From assembly GCF_000276605.1 (NCBI RefSeq), contig NZ_AKJX01000154.1:1-41758 (forward strand): a DNA stretch of 41,758 nt. The letters are read 5' to 3'. This DNA comes from Acidovorax sp. CF316 (GTDB lineage Bacteria > Pseudomonadota > Gammaproteobacteria > Burkholderiales > Burkholderiaceae_C). Shown piece after piece: positions 1 through 8,156 of this stretch. Made by a program: the position numbers and the translations under genes. Every line of letters begins with the position of its first letter. The first letter of the stretch is position 1. Below the pieces are notes generated by a model. It did not search any database. It was not told the DNA's origin and worked only from the letters and a program-made list of their open reading frames with translations.

Positions 1-122
1 GCGAGTCGGGAGGGGGACGCCCCCGGTGCGGCGGGGCGGCCCTTGCACGGGGGCACTGGCCTTGGACGTGCCAGTTTCGTGCTGCGTGGATAGCGCGCAA
101 CGCCATGAGCAGCTGACACGAA
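1..122. other. Window-edge intergenic stretch
   Basis: GC-rich sequence downstream of the GST stop codon. I see no convincing ORF, terminator or RNA gene in it. It may be the 3' flank of a gene outside the window. Confidence 0.4.
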
Positions 123-785
123 TCAGTTGGGCGCCTGGCTCGCAGTGAACACCGCCAACTGGTCCGCGAACGCGCGCTGGTAGGCGGGCCGTGCCTCGCC
201 CCGCGCTATGTAGGCGAGCAGGCTGGGCTGCTCGCCCAGCAATGGCGAGGCATCGCCCAGGCGGCGCAGCACGGTCACCATCAGCAGGTCGCCGGCGCTG
301 AAGGTGTCACCGTCCAGCCAGTCGGCTTCGCCCAGGCGCTGCGCCAGCTCAGCCAGCCGGGTGCGCACGCGCTCGTCCAGTAGGGGCTGGCGCTGGGCGT
401 ACCAGGGCTTGTCCTGCTCCAGGATCTTCGCGGCGCCCCACTCGACGATGGGCGGCTCCACGGTGTTGAGCGCGGCGAACATCCACATGATGGCGCGCGA
501 ACGCGCGTGGGCATCGGCCGGCAGCAGGCCCGCATGGCTCTCGGCAATGTGCAGTACGATGGCGCCGGTCTCGAACAGCGCCAGGCTACCTTCCTCGTAG
601 GTGGGTATCTGCCCGAAGGGGTGCAGCGCGCGGTGCGCGGGCGCCTTCATCTGTGCGAACGACACCAATCGCGTCCCGTAGGGCTGCCCCACTTCTTCGA
701 GCGCCCAGCGCACGCGCATGTCGCGCGCCAGGCCCCGGCCGCGGTCGGGGGATCGTTCGAAGGCGGTGATGGTGGTCGCTGGCAT
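123..785 (-). CDS. Glutathione S-transferase family protein
   Basis: A 220-residue cytosolic protein of normal GST length. The N-terminal thioredoxin-like half carries PFGQIPTYEEG, with the cis-Pro that contacts glutathione, followed by FETGAIVLHIA, where the usual Glu-Ser pair that binds the gamma-glutamyl group is Glu-Thr. The all-helical C-terminal half contains SAGDLLMV, the N-capping box region. The family conjugates or reduces electrophiles with glutathione; the substrate is unknown. An ATG ten codons upstream is possible, but the chosen ATG at 785 has an AAGGAG Shine-Dalgarno at good spacing. It stands alone, with its start about 60 bp from the 3' end of the next minus-strand gene. Confidence 0.88.
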   Translation of the reverse strand: MPATTITAFERSPDRGRGLARDMRVRWALEEVGQPYGTRLVSFAQMKAPAHRALHPFGQIPTYEEGSLALFETGAIVLHIAESHAGLLPADAHARSRAIMWMFAALNTVEPPIVEWGAAKILEQDKPWYAQRQPLLDERVRTRLAELAQRLGEADWLDGDTFSAGDLLMVTVLRRLGDASPLLGEQPSLLAYIARGEARPAYQRAFADQLAVFTASQAPN

Positions 786-845
786 CAAGGCGCTCCTTCT
801 GGTGTGCCGGGCCATTGTGCGCCCCTGCTGGCCCGGTGCGCCGCC

Positions 846-1643
846 TCAGAAGTGGTAAGCGACGCGTGCCGTGAACATGTTGCCGCGCTGCCGATAGGTC
901 TTGCCGTAGAGGTAGGCGGCCTGCCAGCCGATCTCGCCCTGCCCGGTCTGGATGCTCCCGAACAGCGCCGGGCCCGCACGGTGCGACTGCCGCCCGGCCG
1001 GCGCCCAGCGGTCCCACTCGCCCAGCTCGCCAAAGCCCTGCGCGCCGAAGTGCAGGCCCGGCTTCCAGCGGTGGCGCACCTGCCACTGGTACTTGAGCTG
1101 CGTGGGCTGTTGCGAGAAACCACCATAGCCCTTTTCGGCGAACACATTGGCGTTCAGTTGCGTGCGGCCGATGTCGGTCTGCACAGCCGGCCCGAACTCC
1201 AGCGTGTGCCCCTCCCCCACATGCCTGGGCGCCGACACCATCGTATGGATGGCCAGGTCGAACGGGACTTCGCCCTGGGTCAGCAGCAGGTCGTTCTGCC
1301 AGTTCCAGCTGGACAGCGTGGTCGGCATGTCCGACGCGGTGATCCAGCTGGCGATGACTGCGCTGTACCAGCGGCTGTTGACGTTCCAGCCCAGGCCGAC
1401 CTCGGGCCACTTGGCCAGTGCGGAGCCACGCGACGCCACGGTCCAGTAGCGGAAATCAAGGGTCCGCACGCCGGGATTGCTGTACGCCGTGACCACGTAG
1501 TAGCCCGGGTCAGCGAACGCGGCCCCGCCGGCCAGGGCCGCAGGGATGCACAACACACGAAGAATCGAGCAGGACAACAGGCGCCTTTCCAGAAGATCAG
1601 GCCGGTGGGGGGAGTCTCCCCCCGCGAACAGAGGACAGTCCAT
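846..1643 (-). CDS. Exported protein, probable outer-membrane beta-barrel
   Basis: About 265 residues if started at the ATG at 1643. A hydrophobic stretch ending in AALAGGAAFA near residue 40 looks like a signal peptide, so the true start may lie somewhat downstream. The mature part is rich in Trp, Tyr and Gly with alternating polar and apolar residues. It ends in VAYHF, the aromatic C-terminal signature read by the Bam machinery, which suggests a beta-barrel. I do not recognise the family and give no substrate. A GGAG lies about 10 nt upstream of the chosen start. The call rests on composition and termini only. Confidence 0.65.
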   Translation of the reverse strand: MDCPLFAGGDSPHRPDLLERRLLSCSILRVLCIPAALAGGAAFADPGYYVVTAYSNPGVRTLDFRYWTVASRGSALAKWPEVGLGWNVNSRWYSAVIASWITASDMPTTLSSWNWQNDLLLTQGEVPFDLAIHTMVSAPRHVGEGHTLEFGPAVQTDIGRTQLNANVFAEKGYGGFSQQPTQLKYQWQVRHRWKPGLHFGAQGFGELGEWDRWAPAGRQSHRAGPALFGSIQTGQGEIGWQAAYLYGKTYRQRGNMFTARVAYHF

Positions 1644-1869
1644 TGTGCGGGCGCTCCACCTTGTGGTCGAGGACTGTTGGTTGAGCACAGGGCCACTGCG
1701 TTGCAAATGCGAACATCGCCCCCAGGCAGAAAGGCCAGGCAAGTGCATGCCCGGCCGCCCGGGGCAGCGGCTTCGTAGGACATCGCCGCTTGTTGGCCCG
1801 CGTCCAGCGCGTTTGGGCACCGGCGTGGTTAGGATGGGCCATCGTCTTCAACCCACCACGAATTGACCT

Positions 1870-2118
1870 ATGCGCGCGATCGGCCTGCCCTGGCCTCCCA
1901 ACCTCCAGATTGCCGGATCGACCTATCTCGTCAGGCCGCTCACGCTGGCTGCACCGGCGAACGTGCCGGACCGGGTCTTCATCTTCGAGGAGGACGGCTC
2001 GCCCGTGCTCACGGTGCGCCGTGAATGGGCCAGCTACCCCGAGGCGCTCTACACCGCAGAGCAAAAGCTCCGGGAGTTTCTGGCACCGTCTCCGGTCGAC
2101 GTGTTCGGCACCGCCTGA
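1870..2118 (+). CDS. Small hypothetical protein
   Basis: An 82-residue ORF with a natural-looking composition (FIFEEDGSPVLTVRREWASYPEALYTAEQKLREFL). It has an amphipathic C-terminal helix and no signal peptide or membrane segment. It is transcribed away from the barrel protein gene and towards the next small hypothetical gene. I see no strong Shine-Dalgarno. The function is not recognised. Longer ORFs in other frames here have arginine/proline-rich, non-protein-like composition, so this frame is the likely coding one. Confidence 0.55.
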   Translation: MRAIGLPWPPNLQIAGSTYLVRPLTLAAPANVPDRVFIFEEDGSPVLTVRREWASYPEALYTAEQKLREFLAPSPVDVFGTA

Positions 2119-2166
2119 GCTATGGCCCGGAGCCTGGCGCGGCCAGCGCGCCAGGCCCGCCCCCGG

Positions 2167-2493
2167 TCAGCCCGCTGGCCAATCCTCCACCGCTTCGCGC
2201 GCTATGCCGCGCGACATGCAGCACTGGTGCAGTTCACTGGTGGCCAGCATGCCCTGCTGCAGGGGGTAGGTGACGCGCACCACCAGGCACTCGTTTTCCT
2301 GCGCCGACAGGATTTCGCCCACCCGGCCCATGCCGAGCGCTGTCCAGAGCTGGAGTGCGCCCAAGGCATCCGTGTTGGCGTGGGCGAAACGCCCCTGGGC
2401 TGTCTTGCGAGCGCGGGTGAATTTGAAGGTTTCGGATCGGGTACGCATCGGCTTGGGCAGGGCAGTGACAGCAGGGTGGGGAAACCGCCCCAT
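2167..2493 (-). CDS. Small hypothetical protein
   Basis: About 108 residues from an ATG at 2493 with AGGA five bases upstream; a shorter start at 2448 is possible. The sequence (GALQLWTALGMGRVGEILSAQENECLVVRVTYPLQQGMLATSELHQCC) looks globular with several Cys. It has no export signal. It lies 75 bp downstream of the alpha/beta hydrolase gene on the same strand, so it could be the last gene of the long operon that starts at 13637. The function is not recognised. Confidence 0.5.
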   Translation of the reverse strand: MGRFPHPAVTALPKPMRTRSETFKFTRARKTAQGRFAHANTDALGALQLWTALGMGRVGEILSAQENECLVVRVTYPLQQGMLATSELHQCCMSRGIAREAVEDWPAG

Positions 2494-2568
2494 GGTGTCC
2501 TGCCCGTGCGCCAATGCGTGTAGGTGAACAGCGCAAGTTGCATCCTGCGCGCCGTCCAGCCATCGCCC

Positions 2569-3543
2569 TCAGGGCCACTGCAGACGTGTGGGCGCCCGGT
2601 ACTGCGAGCGCGGCAGCGCATTCGCGGCAGGCCCTCCGGCGGTGCGCACCAGCACCGGCTCTGCGGGCCCTGGGTCCTGCACGCCGTGCACGAAGAAGCG
2701 GTCCACCAGCGCATAGTGCTCGGGCACATTCAAGGCCGGCGCGTGGCCGCAGCCGGGCACCTCGATCACGCGGGCCTGGCCGCGCGCGCCGGGGCCGCGC
2801 GTGAGCATCTCGATGGTGGTCTCGCGCAGCACCAGGTCGGAGTCCTCGCCGCGCAGGCACAGCACGGGAATGTCGAGCGCGTCGTAGTGGTCCCAGATCA
2901 GGTAGTCGTTGGCGTGGTGGGTGAACTGCTGCACCATGGCCGGGTCGTAGTGCGGGGTCACCCGGCCATCGGGCAGGCGGCGCGTGCTGGTCTCGGTCAG
3001 CCGGCGCCACTGCGCATCGCTGAGCCAGCCATAGGGCTGGTAGACCTGGCGGAAGAAGGCCTCCAGTTCTGCCACCGTATCGAACGCGGGCGGCTGGCCG
3101 GCGTAGGCCTTGATGCGCCCGAGCGCATCGTCGGCCAGGCGCGGCGCGTTGTCGTTGAGCAGCAGGCTGCGGATGCGGCCCTTGAGCTGTGGCTCGAACA
3201 GGCCCGACGCACACACCGTGCCGATGGCCCCGCCCATCGAGGTGCCCACCCAGTGCGCCTGCGCGATGCCCAGCGCATCGAACAGATCGGCCACGACGCG
3301 CGCGTAAAAGCGCAGCTGGTACTCCTCGGCCGGCTGGCGCGCCCACTGGCTCAGGCCCCGGCCGATGGTGTCGGGGCAGATGACCCGGTAGCGCGGCGCC
3401 AGGTGGGCGGCCAGGTCGTCCATGTCGCGGCCGGTGCGGGCCAGCCCATGCCAGGCCACCACCACCGGGGCATCGGGCGCGCCCCATTCGGTGTAGTGGA
3501 TCTCATAGCCGGCGCAGGTGGCGTAGCGCGATAACGGGGTCAT
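2569..3543 (-). CDS. Alpha/beta hydrolase
   Basis: A 324-residue alpha/beta-hydrolase-fold enzyme without a signal peptide, so probably cytoplasmic. Visible features are the HGLARTGRD oxyanion region (about 32-40), the nucleophile elbow GTSMGG with Ser102, an acid in RGEDSDL (Asp234 or Asp236), and the catalytic His267 in PGCGHAPAL. The last 40 residues are a low-complexity tail beyond the fold. Family members hydrolyse esters, lactones or C-C bonds; the exact substrate cannot be read. Its place at the end of the PHB/oligomer gene cluster suggests an intracellular esterase for imported hydroxybutyrate dimers, oligomers or related esters, which is inference. The ATG at 3543 is preferred over a TTG nine bases upstream. 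Confidence 0.85.
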   Translation of the reverse strand: MTPLSRYATCAGYEIHYTEWGAPDAPVVVAWHGLARTGRDMDDLAAHLAPRYRVICPDTIGRGLSQWARQPAEEYQLRFYARVVADLFDALGIAQAHWVGTSMGGAIGTVCASGLFEPQLKGRIRSLLLNDNAPRLADDALGRIKAYAGQPPAFDTVAELEAFFRQVYQPYGWLSDAQWRRLTETSTRRLPDGRVTPHYDPAMVQQFTHHANDYLIWDHYDALDIPVLCLRGEDSDLVLRETTIEMLTRGPGARGQARVIEVPGCGHAPALNVPEHYALVDRFFVHGVQDPGPAEPVLVRTAGGPAANALPRSQYRAPTRLQWP

Positions 3544-3578
3544 GGTGGACAACCTTGTGAGTCAGTGGATGGGACGGC

Positions 3579-3594
3579 GCAGTCGATGGACTGC
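3579..3594 (-). repeat. Intercistronic hairpin
   Basis: GCAGTC-GATG-GACTGC, a 6-bp perfect stem right after the stop codon of the upstream binding-protein gene. There is no U-run, so it is more likely an mRNA-stabilising or processing hairpin than a terminator. Confidence 0.45.
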
Positions 3595-3596
3595 CC

Positions 3597-4760
3597 CTAT
3601 TTCATAAGTCGGCCGTTGGCACCGATGACGGTGACTTCAACGTAGCGCGAGCCGATGCGGTTGGTGGGGGAATAGCCCAGGCTGATGCCGCCCAGGTCGT
3701 AGTTCTGCAGGGATTCGAGCGCCTTGACCACCTTGGTGCGCGTGGGTGCGGGGCCGGCGCGGCGCAGGGCCTCGACCAGCACCTTGGCGCCCAGGAACTG
3801 CTCGAAGCTGGTGTAGTTGACCTCGGCCTCGGGCGCGTACTTCTTGAGCAGGGTCTGGTACTCGCGCACCACGGGCAGTTGCGGGCGGAAGGGGTAGGGC
3901 ACCACCTGGCTGATGCCCAGACCATGCGCGTTCTTCAGGCCGGCGAGCTTGACCAGCTCGGTCGGGTCCACCACCGAGATGTTGTACAGCTGCGCGCCGC
4001 CGCCCTGCTCGCGGTAGCGCTGGATGAAGGCGGCCGCAGGCTTGTTGATGGCGATCATGATCACGGCATGCACGTCGGCGGCCTTGATGGCCTTGACCGC
4101 GTCGTCCACCTTGTCGGTGTTGCGCTCGTAGCCGGCGGAGACGACAAGCTTCAGGTTGCGCCGCGCCAGCGCCGCCTCCACCCCGGCCAGGCCGGCCTTG
4201 CCAAAGCCATCGTCCTGGTACATCACGGCCACGCGGTTCATGCCCAGCGTGGTGAGCTGCTGCACCATGTGCTCGGCCTCGTCGCCATAGCCCGCGCGCA
4301 CGTGGAAGATCCAGGGGTTGAACGGGCTGCGCAGCGACTCGCCACCCGTGTAGGGCGCCACCAGGGCGGCACCGCCCTGCTCCAGCACGCCATCGGCCAG
4401 CAGCTGGGTGATGTTGGCGGTGCCGGCAAAGCCGTAGAGCGCCACCACTTCGGGTTTGGCCAGCATCTCGCGCGTCAGGCGCACGGTGTCGGGCACCTTG
4501 TAGCCGTCGTCCACCACCCACTGGCGGATGGTGGCGCCATGCACGCCGCCCTGGGCGTTGATGGCGTCGAAGTAGATCTTGCCGCCCAGCACCATCTGCG
4601 CACCGGTGCTGGCCAGCACGCCCGACAGCGGCGCCACCTGGCCGACCACCAGTTCGGCGCCGCGCAGCTGCGCCGCCGCCGGCAGCACCAGCAGCCCCGC
4701 CATCGCCAGCACCGCGAGTGCCGCGCCCATGCGGCGGCCCCATGTGATCCATGTGTTCAT
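3597..4760 (-). CDS. Liv-type ABC transporter substrate-binding protein (second of the cluster)
   Basis: A 387-residue periplasmic binding protein of the branched-chain amino acid type (Peripla_BP_6, type 1 fold). The signal peptide covers about residues 1-25 (hydrophobic core AALAVLAMAGLLVLPAAA). The mature protein starts with ELVVGQVAPLSGVLASTGAQMVLGG, the typical opening of this family, and ends with a conserved strand (YVEVTVIGANGRLMK). The ATG at 4760 has AAGGA five bases upstream. It lies between the oligomer hydrolase and the alpha/beta hydrolase genes, far from the first binding protein of the operon. It may therefore give the LivHMGF permease a second specificity, for example oligomer versus monomer. 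Confidence 0.88.
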   Translation of the reverse strand: MNTWITWGRRMGAALAVLAMAGLLVLPAAAQLRGAELVVGQVAPLSGVLASTGAQMVLGGKIYFDAINAQGGVHGATIRQWVVDDGYKVPDTVRLTREMLAKPEVVALYGFAGTANITQLLADGVLEQGGAALVAPYTGGESLRSPFNPWIFHVRAGYGDEAEHMVQQLTTLGMNRVAVMYQDDGFGKAGLAGVEAALARRNLKLVVSAGYERNTDKVDDAVKAIKAADVHAVIMIAINKPAAAFIQRYREQGGGAQLYNISVVDPTELVKLAGLKNAHGLGISQVVPYPFRPQLPVVREYQTLLKKYAPEAEVNYTSFEQFLGAKVLVEALRRAGPAPTRTKVVKALESLQNYDLGGISLGYSPTNRIGSRYVEVTVIGANGRLMK

Positions 4761-4833
4761 GTCCGTCCTTTGTGCCGCCGGGCGCGGCAACGCGCCCTGG
4801 CAGCTTTGTTGTTGTGGTGGTGGGTGGTCGTTC

Positions 4834-6990
4834 TTATTCGGGGATGGCAATGGCTCCGGCCGCCGTCACGGCGATGGCGTTGCCTGCGGCAGGCACATCG
4901 GCCAGGGGCGGCACGTTGGCGGCGGTGATGGCCGGGGCGCTGCCCGGCGTGCCGCCGCGCGGCACGGTGCGCACCACCTGGCTCGCCGGCAGCGCCTTGC
5001 CGCTGGCCAGGTGGTCGTACACGGCGTCGAGCGCGCGGTTCAGGTACACGTGCAGCGGCACGTATCGCGTGTCGTAACCGGGCAGCACCGTGGGCAGGCC
5101 GATGAAGCTGTCGAAGTGCTGGGCATTGGCCACCTCCACATAGCTGAGCTTGCTGGCCGCGCCCTCCACGCGCTTGTTGAGCGCGGTGTAGGGGCGCGAG
5201 GTGTGGCTCACGGGCAGCAGGGCATCGGCCCGGCCGTGCACGATGATGGCCGGCTTGCCGCGCAGGTTGCCATTGCGGCGCGTTTCATCGACACCGGCCT
5301 GCAACTTGCGCGCCGCGGCATCGCTGCCGGTGACCAGGTTGCGCAGGCACACCGCGCCCTCGGTGTTCCAGTCGAAGGAGCCGCCGTCGGCCACCGACAG
5401 GAAGTCGCGCGCAGGCCCCTGCTTGGCGCGGTTGTTGATGAGCTGCACGCCGCCCGCCGGCGGCACGCCATTGCCGGTGGCGAACATGCCGGCCAGCGCG
5501 GTGGGGGGCGCCAGCGGCGTGACGGCACCTGCGGTCGTCGCCCCCGCGTAGCTGAAGCCGCACAGGTGGTCCTGCACGCTGGCGCGCGAGAGCGAATTGG
5601 CAAAGGTCACGGCAACGGCCGGCGCCACCTCGAAGGCGGCGAGCGAGGCATGCAGGTCGTTGGACTCGGGCTCCCAGCCGTAGTCACGCAGCTTGCGCAG
5701 CGACTCCTCGGCCTGGCCCGCCGTGGTGTCGGCCGTGAGCAGGCCGCGTGCGCGCAGCGCCGCGCAGCGCCCCGGCGCGATGGGCAGGGCCGTGCCGGCA
5801 AAGCCGGCGGCAAAGGCCGCTGCATACGGGCTGGTGCTGACCGAGGGCGCCAGCGAAGCGCAGGCCTGGTACAGGTTGGCCTGGGTGGTGTAGTCGATCA
5901 GCGGGCGGCCCGTGACGGCAATCTGCGTGCTGCCGCGCTGCACCGTGACACCCGGGTTGGCGGGCAGCTCCACCGCGGGCTCGGACACGGCCACGCCGCT
6001 GATCAGGCCCTGGGTATCGAGCTCGGCCGCGGCAATCGCCGCGCCGCCGCCGTTGGAAATGCTGGACGCGATGACGATGGTGTTGCCCGGCGTCAGCGAC
6101 TTGATGCGCTGGCCCGACACGGTGAGCGAGCCATAGCGCTCGTTGAGCACGTAGTAGCCGAACTCCACGGCCTGCAGCGTGGTCGTGCCCCAGTCCTTCT
6201 CGGCGTTCTGGCCCGAGTGCGCATGCTTGAAGGCGAAGCGGTTGGGCGTGGCGGCGTTGAAGGCCGCGAGCTGCGCGGGCGTGAGGTTGGCGTTGAAGGC
6301 CGCGTTCTTGCCGGCTGCCGCCGCCGTGGTGCGCGTGCCGTCGATCAGCGGCACGGTGTCGTTCTGCAGGTCGTGCGGGGCGGCGCCCGTGCCCTTGTCC
6401 GAGTAGGCCACGGCACAGCCGCGCTTGAGGCCCCACTCGCCCGTGGAAATGCCGCCGTACACGCCGCGCGAGCCCGATGCGGTGGCCGTGATCATGCACG
6501 GCCGCGCGGGGTTGAAGCTGTCGGGCACCTGCACCATCAAGGTCACGTTCTGGCGGCCGCTGCCGTCGTCGGCATAGGCGATGTACTCGGTACCGGGCAC
6601 CTTGCCATCGCCCGTGGTCACGCGGCCCTGGGCGTCCACGTTGGGGCCGTACAGGGTGCCGTAGCCGCCGGCGGCGGTCATGTCCAGCATGGCGCGGTAG
6701 TTGTTGTAGATGGCGGCGCGGCGCAGCTCGGCGCCCGTGGGTTTGGTCGCATCGGCGTAGGCCGGTGGCGTGGCCGAAGCCAGGCCGCTGGCGCCCAGGC
6801 CGGCGGTGAGCAGGTCGTTGCCGGTGCCGTCGTAGCGGGTCTCGGTGATGCTGCCCAGGTAGGCCGGGCGCAGGTTGGTACCGCCGCCCGATCCGCTGTC
6901 ACCGCCCCCGCCGCCACAGGCAGCGAGCACGGCGGCGGACACGGCCAGCATCGCGGTTCTTTGCGTCGTCTTTGCTTTCAGGCTTCTCAT
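4834..6990 (-). CDS. D-(-)-3-hydroxybutyrate oligomer hydrolase, lipoprotein
   Basis: A 718-residue protein matching the 3HB-oligomer hydrolase family (about 700 residues). A lipoprotein signal with lipobox VLAAC puts the lipidated Cys at 25, followed by a Gly/Ser linker. The family opening RPAYLGSITETRYDGTGNDL is at about 41-60, and SISNGG at about 310-315 carries the likely nucleophile Ser312. The enzyme splits short 3-hydroxybutyrate oligomers, the products of PHB depolymerases, into monomers. Lipidation predicts anchoring in the outer membrane or periplasm. It follows livM in the same direction with a 76-bp gap and a GGAGA ribosome site. It links the depolymerase and transporter genes into one pathway. 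Confidence 0.9.
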   Translation of the reverse strand: MRSLKAKTTQRTAMLAVSAAVLAACGGGGGDSGSGGGTNLRPAYLGSITETRYDGTGNDLLTAGLGASGLASATPPAYADATKPTGAELRRAAIYNNYRAMLDMTAAGGYGTLYGPNVDAQGRVTTGDGKVPGTEYIAYADDGSGRQNVTLMVQVPDSFNPARPCMITATASGSRGVYGGISTGEWGLKRGCAVAYSDKGTGAAPHDLQNDTVPLIDGTRTTAAAAGKNAAFNANLTPAQLAAFNAATPNRFAFKHAHSGQNAEKDWGTTTLQAVEFGYYVLNERYGSLTVSGQRIKSLTPGNTIVIASSISNGGGAAIAAAELDTQGLISGVAVSEPAVELPANPGVTVQRGSTQIAVTGRPLIDYTTQANLYQACASLAPSVSTSPYAAAFAAGFAGTALPIAPGRCAALRARGLLTADTTAGQAEESLRKLRDYGWEPESNDLHASLAAFEVAPAVAVTFANSLSRASVQDHLCGFSYAGATTAGAVTPLAPPTALAGMFATGNGVPPAGGVQLINNRAKQGPARDFLSVADGGSFDWNTEGAVCLRNLVTGSDAAARKLQAGVDETRRNGNLRGKPAIIVHGRADALLPVSHTSRPYTALNKRVEGAASKLSYVEVANAQHFDSFIGLPTVLPGYDTRYVPLHVYLNRALDAVYDHLASGKALPASQVVRTVPRGGTPGSAPAITAANVPPLADVPAAGNAIAVTAAGAIAIPE

Positions 6991-7044
6991 TGCGTCTGTC
7001 TCCGAGTTGTGTTTTTCTGAACTTCTGGAACGCAGCTTTACCCC

Positions 7045-7065
7045 GGCCGGCTTGCGGACCCGGCC
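7045..7065 (-). repeat. Intercistronic hairpin after livM
   Basis: GGCCGG and CCGGCC arms separated by 9 nt, directly after the livM stop. There is no U-run, so it is probably not a full terminator. It may separate the expression of the transporter genes from that of the oligomer hydrolase. Confidence 0.4.
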
Positions 7066-7066
7066 C

Positions 7067-8140
7067 TCACGCCGCCTTGCGCGCTGCTGCCGCGCGCAGG
7101 CGCCCCACCACACCGGTGGGGAAGTAATAGACGGACAAAACGAACAGCACGCCCAGCCACAGCAGCCAGCGGTCGGGCGAGAGCAGCGCCGACAGCCAGG
7201 GCAGGCCCGAAGCGGCCTCGCTGCCAAGGCGCAGCAGGTCCTGCAGGTAGCTTTGCGCCACCAGGAACAGCACGGCACCGATGGCCGATCCGTAGATGGT
7301 GCCCATGCCGCCGATGACGACGATGAGCAGGCAATCCATCATGATCTCGAACGACAGCGAGGTGTCCGGTCCGTTGTAGCGCAGCCAGAGCGCGAGCATG
7401 GCGCCCGCGCAGCAGGCGAACAGGGCCGACAGCACGCTCGACGTGGTGCGGTACACCACCACGCGGTAGCCGATGGCCTCGGCGCGGAACTCGTTCTCGC
7501 GGATCGCCTGCAACACCCGGCCGAAGGGCGAATTCACGATGCGCAGCAGCGCCAGCACCAGCGCCACGGCCACCACGAAGAGCAGGTAGTAGCACAGCAG
7601 CCGCCCATCGAGCGTGACACCCAAAAAAGGCTCGTCGAAGGGCTCGAAGCTCGGCGACAGGATCTCGGGCACCTTGAAGGTCAGGCCGTCCTCGCCGCCC
7701 GTGATGTCCGACAGCTGCGAGGCCAGCGTCTGGAACGCGGCCGCCACGGCCAGCGTGATCATGGCGAAGAAAATGGCGCGCACGCGCAGCGAGAACAGCC
7801 CCACCGCCAGCGACAGCAGCAGCGAGAGCACCAGCGCCCCACCCAGGCCCACGGCCAGCGCCGACCAGGTCGGCCCCATGCGCGTGGTGGCCACCGCGAT
7901 GCCGTAGGCCCCGATGCCGAAGAACATGGTGTGCGCAAAGCTCACGATGCCGGTGTAGCCCAGCAGCAGGTCGAAACTGGCGACCAGCACCACGAAGATC
8001 AGCACCTTGGCCGCCACGGACAGCGCCTTGACGCCAGGGAACAGGAAGGGCGCGAACGCCAGCCCCAGGAAGATGGCCACGAGGATCGCCGCCAGCACCT
8101 TGCTGCGCGGGTAGTCGCCGGAGAGAAGTCGGTTCAGCAT
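7067..8140 (-). CDS. livM: Branched-chain-type ABC transporter permease LivM
   Basis: A 357-residue inner-membrane permease with about 9-10 hydrophobic segments. The BPD_transp_2 signature GYTGIVSFAHTMFFGIGAYGIA is near residues 60-81, and the SPFGRVLQAIRENEFRAEAIGY cytoplasmic loop contacts the ATPases. It pairs with LivH to form the translocation pore. The ATG at 8140 has GAGGAG nine bases upstream and lies 17 bp after the livH stop. An upstream in-frame ATG at 8182 would overlap livH and lacks such a site. The cluster context suggests hydroxybutyrate or oligomer transport and not leucine, but the sequence alone does not show this. Confidence 0.92.
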   Translation of the reverse strand: MLNRLLSGDYPRSKVLAAILVAIFLGLAFAPFLFPGVKALSVAAKVLIFVVLVASFDLLLGYTGIVSFAHTMFFGIGAYGIAVATTRMGPTWSALAVGLGGALVLSLLLSLAVGLFSLRVRAIFFAMITLAVAAAFQTLASQLSDITGGEDGLTFKVPEILSPSFEPFDEPFLGVTLDGRLLCYYLLFVVAVALVLALLRIVNSPFGRVLQAIRENEFRAEAIGYRVVVYRTTSSVLSALFACCAGAMLALWLRYNGPDTSLSFEIMMDCLLIVVIGGMGTIYGSAIGAVLFLVAQSYLQDLLRLGSEAASGLPWLSALLSPDRWLLWLGVLFVLSVYYFPTGVVGRLRAAAARKAA

Positions 8141-8156
8141 GTCTTTGGGCTCCTCT

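Noticed and set aside
4579..7020. 813-codon open frame on the plus strand opposite the oligomer hydrolase
   Set aside because: Composition is His/Gly/Arg/Ala-rich with no domain or start signal, while the opposite strand encodes a clear 3HB-oligomer hydrolase. It is a GC-driven shadow.
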